A DNA stretch of 64,000 bases from Phascolarctobacterium faecium DSM 14760 (GTDB lineage: Bacteria; Bacillota; Negativicutes; Acidaminococcales; Acidaminococcaceae), in assembly GCF_003269275.1 (NCBI RefSeq), contig NZ_QLTS01000001.1, positions 310,001 through 374,000 on the forward strand, written 5' to 3'. Below are positions 25,427 through 34,564 of this stretch, piece after piece. The translations under genes and the position numbers were made by a program. The notes under the pieces are model-generated. The model saw only the letters and a program-made list of their open reading frames with translations. It had not been told where the DNA came from and made no database searches. Positions within the stretch are counted from its first letter, which is position 1; every line of letters begins with the position of its first letter.

Positions 25427-25909
25427 TCAAAGGAATTTAGGCGGCAAGGTTTCAAAGCCAACCCTGTCTGCCACTTTATCTATGGATTGCAGGCCCGGCA
25501 GAACAAACATTTTTGATGTGCCCTGAACAAGCAGTCTGCCGTTTTCATCTTTTAACGTACCTTCGGCAAGCCCGATCGTCCTCCCCATTCTTATCAGTCT
25601 GCCTTCCGCAATTATTTTGCCAGAAGCAGCAGCGGCAAGGTTATTCACCTGCAGGTCAAGCGTAGTTATGCCGTCCTCTTCGCCGATGCAGCAGTAAAGA
25701 GCCCAAAAGGTAACCGTGTCAAGAATTGATGAAAAGACGCCGCCATGTACTGAAGCAAAGGGATTATTTAGGCTGTCATTGATCTGCGTTTCGACACGGC
25801 AGTAGCCATAGTCAAGCTCACATATCTTCATGCCCAGCAGTTTAAGATACGGGGCTCTGTTGGCAATCGCCATAATTGCTTTGGCGTATTCAGGATTCAC
25901 TTTTCGCAT
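25427..25909 (-). CDS. PaaI-family hotdog thioesterase
   Basis: A 160-residue cytoplasmic protein of the hotdog fold. NPFASVHGGVFSSILDTVTFWAL is the PaaI signature with the HGG turn and the catalytic acidic residue on the following helix; later strands include TTLDLQVNNLAAAASGKIIAEG. It probably hydrolyses an acyl-CoA thioester, substrate unknown. Single gene with its own terminator. Confidence 0.88.
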   Translation of the reverse strand: MRKVNPEYAKAIMAIANRAPYLKLLGMKICELDYGYCRVETQINDSLNNPFASVHGGVFSSILDTVTFWALYCCIGEEDGITTLDLQVNNLAAAASGKIIAEGRLIRMGRTIGLAEGTLKDENGRLLVQGTSKMFVLPGLQSIDKVADRVGFETLPPKFL

Positions 25910-26055
25910 TGCATTTCACCTGCTCTTTCAATTTTTGCAGCTATCACTCTTTCAGCTTTTATATTACACTAATTTTTCATCTTAATAAAGCTTTTATTCT
26001 TCACTGCCTGACAATTATGATAAAGATCCTTTGCTAACGATAAGGCCTGCAGCAA

Positions 26056-26087
26056 AAAAATACCGGACAGATATCTGTCCGGTATTG
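26056..26087 (-). terminator. Terminator of ileS
   Basis: A 28-base perfect palindrome ACCGGACAGAT/ATCTGTCCGGT with T7 on the minus strand. Confidence 0.85.
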
Positions 26088-26114
26088 CATTTTAATTTTA
26101 TTATGCAGTTTTAC

Positions 26115-28901
26115 TTATTTCAAAGCTGCCGCACAGCGTGCGCACACAGTCGGATGCTCAGCATCTTTACCTACGGTATCGCTATAGATCCAGCAGCGTT
26201 CGCATTTCTCGCCTTCCGCAGCCTGAACAGTTACTTTCAGGTCTTCACGTCCGGTCGCTTCTACGCCGCCGGCCAAACCTTCCACCAGTTTAGCCTGCGA
26301 TACGATCAGCAGTGTCGCCAGATCACCTTCAACGGATCTGAGTATCGCCAGCGCTTCGCCTGTAGCATGCAGCTCGACTTTAGCGTCCAGAGAATGACCG
26401 ATAGTTTTAGCGCGGCGGGCACCTTCCAGAACTCTGGTGATCTCGCTGCGGATCTCGATGAAGTTATCCCATTTGCTTTCCAGGGCTTCGTCGATATATT
26501 CTTCCTTGCATTCTGGCCACGGCATCATGAATACGGATTCAGGCATGGAAGCAGGTTTTTTCATGAACTGCCATACTTCTTCCATCGTGAAGCTGAGTAC
26601 GGGCGCGATCATTACGACCAGATCCAGCATGATCTCGTACATTGCAGTCTGAGCGCTGCGGCGTTCAAAGGAATCGGCCTTGTATGCATACAGGCGGTCT
26701 TTGAGGATATCCAGATAGTAGCTGCTCATCTCGACGCTGCAGAAATTATGGATAGCATGATAGAGCACATGGAAGTCGTAGCTTTCATAAGCTGCGGAAA
26801 CCTCTTTTTTCAAGAGCTGCATATGCATCAAAGCCCAACGATCCAGCTCCAGCATATCCTTAAATTCAACTTTATCGGTTTCATAATTGAAATCGTTGGT
26901 GTTGCCCAGGATATAGCGAATGGTGTTGCGGATCTTGCGATAAACCTCAGAGAGCTGTTTCAGTATCTCTTTGGAGATACGAATATCAGCCTTGTAATCG
27001 GAGGAAGCTGCCCACAAACGAATGATATCGGCGCCATATTGGGCGATAACTTCCTGCGGGGCAACAGTATTGCCTACAGATTTAGACATTTTGCGGCCTT
27101 CGCCGTCAACAACGTAACCATGCGTCAGAACTGCGTGGTAAGGCGCTTTGCCTTCGGTAGCAACGGAAGTGAGCAGTGAAGACTGGAACCAGCCGCGATG
27201 CTGATCGCTGCCTTCCAGATACATATCTGCAGGCCATGCCAGTTCGGGACGGGTTTTGCAGACTGCTGCATGGGAAGAACCGCTGTCGAACCAGACATCC
27301 ATGATATCAGATTCTTTGCGGAAATGAGTGCCGCCGCATTTGGGGCATTTGGTGCCCTGCGGCAGGATCTCCTCAGCAGAATGAGCCCACCAGGCATCAG
27401 AGCCTTCTTTAGCAAACAGGTCGGCAACAGCATTGATAGTATCGTCGTTGACCAGGTGTTCGTTGCAGTCTTCACAGTAGAAGATCGGGATCGGTACGCC
27501 CCAGACACGCTGACGGGAAATGCACCAGTCGTGACGGTCGGCGACCATATTATGGATACGTGCTTCGCCCCAGGACGGGATCCACTGCACGTCATTGGCA
27601 ATAGCATTCAGGGCTTCTTCACGGAAGCCGTCAACAGATGCGAACCACTGCTCGGTCGCACGGTAGATGATAGGGTTCTTGCAGCGCCAGCAGTGTGCAT
27701 ACTGATGGCGGATGTTTTCTTTGCCAAACAGGCGGTTCAGCCCGGCCAGATATTTGATGATGGGTACGTTGGCATCAAAAACGAACATGCCTGCAAAATC
27801 CGCACCGGCTTCTGCTGTCAGTTTACCTGAGCCGTCAACAGGGCAGATGATCGGCAGATTGTAGCGAACGCCGGTCTCAAAGTCGTCGGCGCCATGTCCG
27901 GGAGCGGTATGTACACAGCCTGTGCCGGCTTCCAGCGTAACATAATCAGCCAAAACGACTAAGGATTTGCGGTCAATAGTTTCAAACGGATGTCTGCATT
28001 CAGCATATTCCATATCTTTACCTTTACAGGTGCCGATGATATTGCTGAGGTCTTTTTTGCAGACCTTGCCAACGGCTTCCAGCATCTCTTTGGCCATAAA
28101 CAGGATTTCGCCTTCGCATTCTACCCAGGCATATTCAAAGTCCGGATGCAGCGCGATCGCTACGTTGGCAGGCATGGTCCACGGAGTAGTGGTCCAGATA
28201 ACGATATAGGCCGGTTTGCCCTGAGCTGCTTCTGGCAGCATGCCGTTGTCTTTGACGAGCGGCATTTTTACGAAGATCGCCGGCGACTTTTCTTCACCGT
28301 ATTCGATTTCAGCTTCTGCCAGAGCGGTTTCGCAGTGCGGACACCAGTAAACAGCTTTTTTACCTTTATAGATATAGCCTTTTTTTGCCATCTCGCCGAA
28401 AACATGGATCTGTACAGCTTCATAATCGTGGGTCATGGTGATATAAGGATGATCCCAATCTCCAAGAACGCCCAGACGTTTGAAGTCGGTACGCTGCTCG
28501 TCGATCCATTTTAAAGCGTAGTCGTGACATTCTTTACGCAGTACCAGTGTATCAAGCTCATGGCGGTTCAGTCCCAGATTTTTGATAGCGGCGTGCTCGA
28601 TCGGCATACCATGGGTATCCCAGCCGGGAACATACGGGGTATCAAATCCCTGCGCATATTTATATTTCATAATGATGTCTTTCAAAATCTTGTTTAAAGC
28701 CGTACCCATATGGATCTTGCCGTTAGCGTACGGCGGACCGTCGTGCAGGACAAATTTTTTATGGCCCGCATGCAGTTCCTGTTTCTTTTCATAGATTTTG
28801 TTTTCTTCCCAGTATTTCAAAAATTCGGGTTCGCGTTCCGGTAAACCGGCACGCATCGGAAATTCAGTTTCCGGTAAATTAAGAGTCTTGCTGTAATCCA
28901 T
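26115..28901 (-). CDS. ileS: Isoleucine--tRNA ligase
   Basis: A 928-residue class I aminoacyl-tRNA synthetase. The HIGH-type motif is [20 protein letters not shown], the CP1 editing domain follows, and KMSKS is [16 protein letters not shown]. The C-terminus has a zinc finger CERCWIYSD...CARCAAAL. The ATG at 28901 has GGAGG 7 bases upstream; the frame is open further but starts there by homology. A T-box leader and promoter precede it. It closes the sepF-divIVA cluster as in Bacillus, followed by a terminator. Confidence 0.98.
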   Translation of the reverse strand: MDYSKTLNLPETEFPMRAGLPEREPEFLKYWEENKIYEKKQELHAGHKKFVLHDGPPYANGKIHMGTALNKILKDIIMKYKYAQGFDTPYVPGWDTHGMPIEHAAIKNLGLNRHELDTLVLRKECHDYALKWIDEQRTDFKRLGVLGDWDHPYITMTHDYEAVQIHVFGEMAKKGYIYKGKKAVYWCPHCETALAEAEIEYGEEKSPAIFVKMPLVKDNGMLPEAAQGKPAYIVIWTTTPWTMPANVAIALHPDFEYAWVECEGEILFMAKEMLEAVGKVCKKDLSNIIGTCKGKDMEYAECRHPFETIDRKSLVVLADYVTLEAGTGCVHTAPGHGADDFETGVRYNLPIICPVDGSGKLTAEAGADFAGMFVFDANVPIIKYLAGLNRLFGKENIRHQYAHCWRCKNPIIYRATEQWFASVDGFREEALNAIANDVQWIPSWGEARIHNMVADRHDWCISRQRVWGVPIPIFYCEDCNEHLVNDDTINAVADLFAKEGSDAWWAHSAEEILPQGTKCPKCGGTHFRKESDIMDVWFDSGSSHAAVCKTRPELAWPADMYLEGSDQHRGWFQSSLLTSVATEGKAPYHAVLTHGYVVDGEGRKMSKSVGNTVAPQEVIAQYGADIIRLWAASSDYKADIRISKEILKQLSEVYRKIRNTIRYILGNTNDFNYETDKVEFKDMLELDRWALMHMQLLKKEVSAAYESYDFHVLYHAIHNFCSVEMSSYYLDILKDRLYAYKADSFERRSAQTAMYEIMLDLVVMIAPVLSFTMEEVWQFMKKPASMPESVFMMPWPECKEEYIDEALESKWDNFIEIRSEITRVLEGARRAKTIGHSLDAKVELHATGEALAILRSVEGDLATLLIVSQAKLVEGLAGGVEATGREDLKVTVQAAEGEKCERCWIYSDTVGKDAEHPTVCARCAAALK

Positions 28902-28914
28902 GTGTACACCTCCA

Positions 28915-29168
28915 AAAAAATAAAGCCCCGCTCCCAAAAAGGGACGAGACTATAAACCCGTGGTACCACCCTCATGACAGACTTAAGCTGCCTGCCACTC
29001 GAAACACCATAACGTGTGTTACCCGTCCGGGCTTACTGTTTTCAGCCCAGAAGCTCTGAAGTGATCTTCCCCTGCCATCTTTCCGGTCGGGCTCGCACTG
29101 TCCCCGACTCGCTTGACTGTGCCCGGCAGGCTACTGTCTTCGTCATCGCTGCTGCTTTTATTAAAACA
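28915..29168 (-). promoter_or_regulatory. T-box riboswitch leader of ileS
   Basis: The minus strand carries the T-box core AGGGTGGTACCACG (about 28974-28961), followed by a terminator hairpin (CTCGTCCC...GGGAGCGGGGC and T-run) ending about 14 bases before the ileS start. The Stem I region contains GGAAGATCACTTCAGAG, with ATC as the likely isoleucine specifier. Uncharged tRNA-Ile would stabilise the antiterminator and switch ileS on. Confidence 0.95.
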
Positions 29169-29173
29169 AAGTC

Positions 29174-29203
29174 ATTATACACCATTATACAAGTTATAGT
29201 CAA
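29174..29203 (-). promoter_or_regulatory. Promoter of the T-box/ileS unit
   Basis: Minus strand -35 TTGACT (29203-29198), 18-base spacer, -10 TATAAT (29179-29174). The -35 touches the end of the upstream phosphatase gene. Confidence 0.75.
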
Positions 29204-29871
29204 TGGTATTTGCCATATTTAAACTCAAAGATGCCATAACCGCTGTCAGTATGCAGATGTGAGGTATCGTTGAGCCTGAACACAGCATGTTCGCGCCATT
29301 TGTTGATTCCCAGGACCGTCACGCTGGACGGCAGGATATCGACAGAAAAATTTAAAACGTTGACGGCAGCTATATCAAGCCCCAGCCAATGGAAAATGAT
29401 GTTTTGGATCGTGCCTTTATGGGCTACGATCAGAAGATTTTCCCGCTCCAGATCAGCGCATTTTATCAGGCCCTGCACATTACGGTCATAAAATTCCTGC
29501 CGCGTTTCGCCGCCCGGATAGTTGCGGTGATGCAGTTCCTTTAAGGTCGGAGGCTGCTGATACAAAGCTTTGGCAGCCGTTTCAGTCAAGCCTGCCGCCT
29601 GTCCATTATTTTTTTCGCGCAAAAATTCATACGGTTCCAGCTTACTGATTCCCAGCCTGGCGGCGATGATCCGGGCTGATTCTTCCGCCCGCTTCAAATC
29701 GCTGGTCAGGATTCGCAGATCACGGCTTTGCCCTGCAAAATCTTTGGCTAATTTGGACGCAACGGCCTGCAGCTGAACCTTTCCCGCAGCCGTAAGCTCC
29801 GAATCGGTCCAACCGCCTGTCAAATGCTCTGTATGATGAGTTGCTTCACCGTGGCGTACCAAAATAATCAT
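29200..29871 (-). CDS. Histidine phosphatase family protein
   Basis: A 223-residue phosphoglycerate-mutase-like protein: IILVRHGEATHHTEHLTGG holds the RHG catalytic motif with the nucleophilic His, SDLKRAEESARIIA the second Arg, and LLIVAHKGTIQNIIF the second catalytic His. Glycolytic mutase activity is unlikely from the context; the substrate is unknown. It sits between divIVA (14 bases) and the ileS promoter and is probably the last gene of the division cluster transcript. Confidence 0.9.
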   Translation of the reverse strand: MIILVRHGEATHHTEHLTGGWTDSELTAAGKVQLQAVASKLAKDFAGQSRDLRILTSDLKRAEESARIIAARLGISKLEPYEFLREKNNGQAAGLTETAAKALYQQPPTLKELHHRNYPGGETRQEFYDRNVQGLIKCADLERENLLIVAHKGTIQNIIFHWLGLDIAAVNVLNFSVDILPSSVTVLGINKWREHAVFRLNDTSHLHTDSGYGIFEFKYGKYH

Positions 29872-29885
29872 GCTGCCGACCTCGC

Positions 29886-30803
29886 TTATTTTTCAGTATC
29901 TTCGCTAAAGTTTTTCAAAAGCTCCATTTGGCCTTCCAAAATGCTCATCATATGCTGACGATGCACAGCGGCCTTTTTGACCTGATCTTCAAAGATACCT
30001 TTTGCGAGAGCAGCTTTATTTTCTGCTTCAAAAATCATTTTTCTTACTTTTTCGTCGGTGTCAGCCAAAAGCGTTCTGGAACGTTCTTCGGCATCGGCGA
30101 TCATCGTTCTGTAGCGTTCGTCGGCTTCGCCGGTCAGCTTTTGTGCTTCGGCACGTGCCTGTGCCAAAACATCGCTGGCCTCGTCTTTTGCCTGCGACGA
30201 CATTTTTTTGCACAGATCCTCTGTCGTCACTTTCATTTTAGCGACTTCTACTTCGGCGGCACTGCGCATTTTGTCTACAAAATTCTGAGTCTCATTTTTC
30301 ATCTGCTTCAGCTCGGCCTCAGCTTCGCCGCGCAGTCTGGCAATTTCCGCCAGCGTGTCATTACGCAATTTTGTAGTTTCACTTTCAGCTTCGCTGCGCA
30401 GTTTTTCAGCATAAGCTTCTGCTTCTGTCCTGGCCTGAGTCGCCGCGATTTCAGCGTCCATTTTTGCTTTAGCAGCAGCAGCCTGGCATTCAGAAGTGAT
30501 CTCTTTGCATTTCATGGCAGTTTCCTGCTCCAGCAGGGCAGCCTTTTGCTCGCTGTTCTTTTTCACTTCGTCGGCAGTTTCCTGTGCGATGACCAAAGTG
30601 TTCTGCATGGTGGATTCCATTTGCTGATAGTATTCCAGTTTGGCGCTGACGCGTTCCACAGCATCTTTAAGCTCTACGTTGTCCTGATACAGGCGTTCAA
30701 AATCCTTGGCAACTTTGGCAAAAAACTCATCGACCTCTTCGGTGTCATATCCGCGGAAGCCTTTGGAAAAGTTCTTATTGTTTAAATCTAACGGTGTCAA
30801 CAT
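29886..30803 (-). CDS. divIVA: DivIVA domain cell-division protein
   Basis: A 305-residue protein with the N-terminal membrane-targeting DivIVA motif (LTPLDLNNKNFSKGFRGYD, then DEFFAKVAKDFERLYQ) and a very long Ala/Glu/Lys-rich coiled coil (about 35-290). It is longer than Bacillus DivIVA because of extra coiled-coil repeats (AQARAEAQK, TEAEAYAEK-like units). It marks curved membrane at septa and poles and recruits division or wall-synthesis factors. Located directly after ylmH, as in Bacillus. Confidence 0.93.
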   Translation of the reverse strand: MLTPLDLNNKNFSKGFRGYDTEEVDEFFAKVAKDFERLYQDNVELKDAVERVSAKLEYYQQMESTMQNTLVIAQETADEVKKNSEQKAALLEQETAMKCKEITSECQAAAAKAKMDAEIAATQARTEAEAYAEKLRSEAESETTKLRNDTLAEIARLRGEAEAELKQMKNETQNFVDKMRSAAEVEVAKMKVTTEDLCKKMSSQAKDEASDVLAQARAEAQKLTGEADERYRTMIADAEERSRTLLADTDEKVRKMIFEAENKAALAKGIFEDQVKKAAVHRQHMMSILEGQMELLKNFSEDTEK

Positions 30804-30821
30804 ATCGTGATACCCTCCCCA

Positions 30822-31607
30822 TTAAATATATCTTTTCAGCGTGATGCTTAAACGACCTTTTTTGGTAGTGCCCCTGATCTCGGCTACTTCTACCCTGCCG
30901 CGGCTGCGGAAAGAAATGATATCGCCTTCGCTGACCGGCTGGGCTGCGTTCTTGGCCTCTTTCCAGTTTACTTTAACATTCTGGCCTTTGATCTCGTCAG
31001 CCATACGTGACCGGGATACGCCATATCCTGCAGCAGCAACGGCATCCAGCCTTAAAGCTGCAACTGTAGCGCTGATGACCTTGACCTTTTCTTCCTTCTG
31101 CAGCAGGTCAGCTTCTGTGATCTCGGTCAGTGAAACCGGGGCAGAACCTATCTGCGTCAGATTGTTCATAATGTAAGCAGCAAAGGATTTGTCGGCTACG
31201 AACTGTGCTCCTTCAGGGATAAAAATAATATCGCCCAAAATCTCGCGTTTACAGCCCATCCCCATAAAAGCTCCCAAAATATCGCGGTGACTGAGTTCAT
31301 AATAGCGTTTGTCCCATTCGACTTTAAAGCAGACCATGCCAAAATCCGGCTGACCAAAAAAGTCTTCGGCAACAAAAGCAACTTTCATACGCTCGGCATT
31401 TTTAAAACCGCCGCTGGTTTCCAGCTTCACATTTTCAAAATTGGCCGCAACGATCTCGGCCACATTACAGCCATGCGGATCAAGAAAATCGCTGACGCGG
31501 AATTTTCGGCTTCTATGAGCCCCTTCCGCCAGATCAAGCAGCTTGGCTGCCAGTTCTTCATCGCCGCCGGCCCGAAAATATCTTAAAATCTTTTCTCTAT
31601 CTGCCAT
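30822..31607 (-). CDS. YlmH-like S4-domain RNA-binding protein
   Basis: A 261-residue cytoplasmic protein: an N-terminal YlmH/YggH-type region (AAKLLDLAEGAHRSRKFRVSDFLDPH), a central domain and a C-terminal S4 domain (AALRLDAVAAAGYGVSRSRM...VNWKEAKN). YlmH relatives bind ribosomes or 50S-peptidyl-tRNA and help rescue stalled translation. Position between proC and divIVA supports the call. Confidence 0.92.
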   Translation of the reverse strand: MADREKILRYFRAGGDEELAAKLLDLAEGAHRSRKFRVSDFLDPHGCNVAEIVAANFENVKLETSGGFKNAERMKVAFVAEDFFGQPDFGMVCFKVEWDKRYYELSHRDILGAFMGMGCKREILGDIIFIPEGAQFVADKSFAAYIMNNLTQIGSAPVSLTEITEADLLQKEEKVKVISATVAALRLDAVAAAGYGVSRSRMADEIKGQNVKVNWKEAKNAAQPVSEGDIISFRSRGRVEVAEIRGTTKKGRLSITLKRYI

Positions 31608-31610
31608 TGG

Positions 31611-32438
31611 TTATTTACCCTTCAATTTCTCACTGCGTTCCAGCACGGCCAGTACAGCATCATACATCGCAGCACGCACTCCGCGGTTTTCCAGAGCATG
31701 GATACCGGCAATGGTAGTTCCGCCTGGCGAAGTTACCTGATCGCGCAGCTGCGCCGGATGCAATGCTGTTTCCAGCACCATTTTGCCGCTGCCGGCAAAT
31801 GTCTGGGCGGCCAGCTTGATCGCCAGCGCCCGCGGCAGGCCTGCATTAACGCCAGCATCTGCCAGAGCGTCGATCAGCATAAAGACATAGCCCGGACCAC
31901 AGCCTGATACCGCCGTGATCGCTTCGATAGCACTTTCAGCCACTACTTCGACCTCGCCGCAGGAACCAAAAATAGTTTTAGCGGCGTTGATCATCCCGGC
32001 GCTGGCCTTGCTGTCAGGTGCGATAGCAGTCATACCCGCACCTACTGCCAGCGGTGTATTGGGCATCACTCTGATGACCGCATGTCCCGGCACTACCTGA
32101 TGCAGCTTCGCCAGATCGACACTGCCCATGATCGAAAGCACCGTTGCCTGCGGCGGCATTGCTGCAGCAAGCTCAGCAGTGATCGCCGCATCAACAACCT
32201 GCGGTTTTACTGCCAGAATGATCAGCCCTGCATCTTTTACCACAGCTTTATTATCACCAGATGCTTTAATGCCGTAGGTTTTCTGTAAATATTCACAGCG
32301 TGCCGCTGACGGCTCGCCGACAAAGATCTCACCCGGGTCAGCCAGTCCGGCTCCCAGAATACCTTTGATGATAGCTTCAGTCATAGCGCCGCCGCCGATA
32401 AAAGCCAGCGGGCCGGTTTGAGCTGTTATTTTTTCCAC
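31611..32438 (-). CDS. proC: Pyrroline-5-carboxylate reductase
   Basis: A 275-residue NAD(P)H-dependent enzyme that makes proline. N-terminal Rossmann motif FIGGGAMTEAIIKGILGAG, then VIRVMPNTPLAVGAGMTA and the C-terminal signature RDQVTSPGGTTIAGIHALE. It overlaps the sepF end by 13 bases, so it is translated in the division operon. In Bacillus the gene after sepF is ylmG, which is absent here. Confidence 0.96.
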   Translation of the reverse strand: MEKITAQTGPLAFIGGGAMTEAIIKGILGAGLADPGEIFVGEPSAARCEYLQKTYGIKASGDNKAVVKDAGLIILAVKPQVVDAAITAELAAAMPPQATVLSIMGSVDLAKLHQVVPGHAVIRVMPNTPLAVGAGMTAIAPDSKASAGMINAAKTIFGSCGEVEVVAESAIEAITAVSGCGPGYVFMLIDALADAGVNAGLPRALAIKLAAQTFAGSGKMVLETALHPAQLRDQVTSPGGTTIAGIHALENRGVRAAMYDAVLAVLERSEKLKGK

Positions 32439-32989
32439 GGTTGACCACCCTTTTCATCATAAATGTTGACGCTGGCGTCGATATCTACGTTTTTCGGGGC
32501 ACAGACCAGAATATTACGGCCGATTTTTTTCATACTGCCGCCTAAAGCGTAAATAGTCCCGCTGATAAAGTCGGTCATTCTTTTGGTCACCAGGCCTTCA
32601 GTACCTTCAAAGTTCACTACTACAGGCTGGTTGTTGCGCAGATAATCGGCAACCTTCTGCGAATCGTCAAAATTAGCCGGTTCCAGCACTACTACCTTGA
32701 CCTGCTTTTGAGCAAGCGGCATGGAAATGGTTTTGCCTTCAGGCGAATTTTGGACGTTCTTTTTGCTGAAGAAGGATTTTTTCTCGGCCGGCGCTTCGCT
32801 TCTGCTTTCGCTTTTTTCCAAAGCGTCAGGCTCGGGGGGAAGTGCTGCCCTGCTGACGGCAGGTGTGCTGCGGGGAATCCGTTTAGGAGCTGGTTCAGCT
32901 TTTTTTACGGGTTCCTCTTCCTCTAAAAGTTCATCATCTTCCTCTTCATATAGACCTAATGTTTCAGAGATACGATCAAAAAATTTCAT
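32426..32989 (-). CDS. sepF: Cell division protein SepF
   Basis: A 187-residue protein: an N-terminal amphipathic membrane-binding helix (KFFDRISETLGLYEEED), a disordered acidic/Pro-rich linker (about 25-95) and a C-terminal SepF domain (VKVVVLEPANFDD, ADYLRNNQPVVVNFEG, DFISGTIYALGGSMKKI). It tethers and bundles FtsZ. The start at 32989 is preferred because it gives the canonical SepF N-terminus; the frame is open upstream. Gap of 22 bases to yggS. Confidence 0.95.
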   Translation of the reverse strand: MKFFDRISETLGLYEEEDDELLEEEEPVKKAEPAPKRIPRSTPAVSRAALPPEPDALEKSESRSEAPAEKKSFFSKKNVQNSPEGKTISMPLAQKQVKVVVLEPANFDDSQKVADYLRNNQPVVVNFEGTEGLVTKRMTDFISGTIYALGGSMKKIGRNILVCAPKNVDIDASVNIYDEKGGQPWKK

Positions 32990-33011
32990 ACATTTCACCA
33001 TACCTTCATGC

Positions 33012-33710
33012 TCATTTATTTTTACTGTAATCGCGCTTACCAAATAAGGCCGTACCCACACGCACGATGTTGGCCCCTTCTTCAACAGCTACTGTAAAGT
33101 CGTGAGTCATACCCATCGACAGCAGCTCGATCCCGGTCCGCTGCGCACGCAGCTCGCAAAAACAGCGGTAACCTTCTTTAAAAACGGGGCGTGTTTCCTC
33201 TATATCATCGCACAGCGGCGCAATAACCATCAAACCGCGTACACGCAGGTTTTGATATTCGTCCAGCTGCGGCAATACCGCCAGATAATCTTCAATCAAA
33301 AAGCCTGTCTTCTGCTCCTCGCGGGCGATGTTGAGCTGCAGCAAAATATCCTGCTGCTTATGCTGCTGTCCAGCCGCCTTGTCCAGCGCAGCCAAAAGAT
33401 GCTCGCTGTCAGCTGATTCAATCAGATCGAACAAGGTGACGGCCTGCCTGGCTTTATTGGTCTGTAAATGGCCGATCAGATGCCAGAAGCCGCGGTCAGG
33501 CACAATAGTGCGTTTTTCCTTCGCTTCCTGCACCCGGTTTTCGCCGATATTAGTCACACCAAGCGCCAGCGATTCCAGCACCACGTCTACGGGATGATTT
33601 TTAGTTACGGCGACCAGTGTTACCTTATCGCCGGTCAGTTTAGTTTCAGTTCGCCGGCTCAAAGCTTCGGCGATCTGGGTCTGTACTTTGTGCAGATTGT
33701 CTTTTAACAA
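33012..33710 (-). CDS. YggS family PLP homeostasis protein
   Basis: A 232-residue PLP-binding protein of the YggS/YlmE/PLPBP family. VTLVAVTKNHPVDVV holds the Schiff-base Lys, NIGENRVQEAKEK, HLIGHLQTNKARQAV, and LSMGMTHDFTVAVEEGANIVRVG complete the TIM-barrel motif set. It buffers free pyridoxal phosphate and influences amino-acid metabolism; no enzymatic reaction is known. Conserved neighbour of sepF. Confidence 0.95.
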   Translation of the reverse strand: MLKDNLHKVQTQIAEALSRRTETKLTGDKVTLVAVTKNHPVDVVLESLALGVTNIGENRVQEAKEKRTIVPDRGFWHLIGHLQTNKARQAVTLFDLIESADSEHLLAALDKAAGQQHKQQDILLQLNIAREEQKTGFLIEDYLAVLPQLDEYQNLRVRGLMVIAPLCDDIEETRPVFKEGYRCFCELRAQRTGIELLSMGMTHDFTVAVEEGANIVRVGTALFGKRDYSKNK

Positions 33711-33763
33711 AATAAAGACCTCCTAAAAGTTTTATATTCGCCACAAAAACTATTATTCCTTTT

Positions 33764-34564
33764 TTATCTTCGGCAAATGCTTACGCCCATGCGCCCGGTT
33801 TTACCCAACTCGGCACGATAGGAAAAAAACAGTTCCCGATTATCGCAGGTACATGTCGCGGCACAGTGGATATTACCTCGCTCCAGTCCTGCTGCTTTTA
33901 ATTGTAATCTATTCATCAGCCATAAGTCCAGATGATATTTACCATTTGGTTTAAGCGTAAAACACTCACGGTATTTTGCACCCGCCGTCAGAACTTTATC
34001 GTCTACTTCGTAACAGCAGCTGCCAATCGACGGTCCGATCGCCGCCAGCATTTTTTCCGGGTTGCAGCCATAATGACGGCACATCATCTGCACCGTTTTG
34101 AGGGCGATCTCCTCCACACTGCCGCGCCAGCCTGCATGCGCCAGTCCCACAGCCCCGGTTTCTGTATCAGCCAGCAAAACCGGTACGCAATCTGCATAAA
34201 ACAGCAGCAGCGGCACATTTTGCAAATCGGTGATCAAAGCATCAGTGTCGGCAATAGTATCGGCAAAATCCACAGCGCCGCTGCCGATAAGGCCTTCTGT
34301 CACACAAACGACCTTACTGCCGTGCACCTGGGCACAGGTAGTAAACCTTGCCGCATCCACACCCAACGCCGCCGCAAACTGCCTGCGGTTGGCGTTTACA
34401 AGCTCTGCTTCATCGCCCACATGCAGCGCCAGGTTGAATCCGTCCGGCACAATACTGCTTGCTCCATGCAGACGGCAGCTGCAGCCGTTGCTGAATCCTG
34501 CTTCTGTCAGCGCCGTAAATTCACCCAGCCAGACCGGCCCGTTATTTCTTAATCTGAAACTCAT
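33764..34564 (-). CDS. pgeF: Peptidoglycan editing factor PgeF / YfiH-LACC1 family
   Basis: A 266-residue Cu-oxidoreductase-fold protein of the YfiH/YlmD/LACC1 family. Metal-binding residues are in ARFTTCAQVHGSKV, LLFYADCVPVLLAD and AVGLAHAGWRGSVEEI. Proposed roles are purine nucleoside phosphorolysis/deamination and removal of mis-made peptidoglycan precursors. ATG at 34564 has GGAGG 7 bases upstream and overlaps the upstream stop (ATGA), so it is coupled to the radical SAM gene. First ylm gene of the division cluster. Confidence 0.92.
   Translation of the reverse strand: MSFRLRNNGPVWLGEFTALTEAGFSNGCSCRLHGASSIVPDGFNLALHVGDEAELVNANRRQFAAALGVDAARFTTCAQVHGSKVVCVTEGLIGSGAVDFADTIADTDALITDLQNVPLLLFYADCVPVLLADTETGAVGLAHAGWRGSVEEIALKTVQMMCRHYGCNPEKMLAAIGPSIGSCCYEVDDKVLTAGAKYRECFTLKPNGKYHLDLWLMNRLQLKAAGLERGNIHCAATCTCDNRELFFSYRAELGKTGRMGVSICRR

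Noticed and set aside
26031-27179. Long plus-strand open frame opposite ileS
   Set aside because: Shadow of the ileS coding strand with skewed composition; no start signal.
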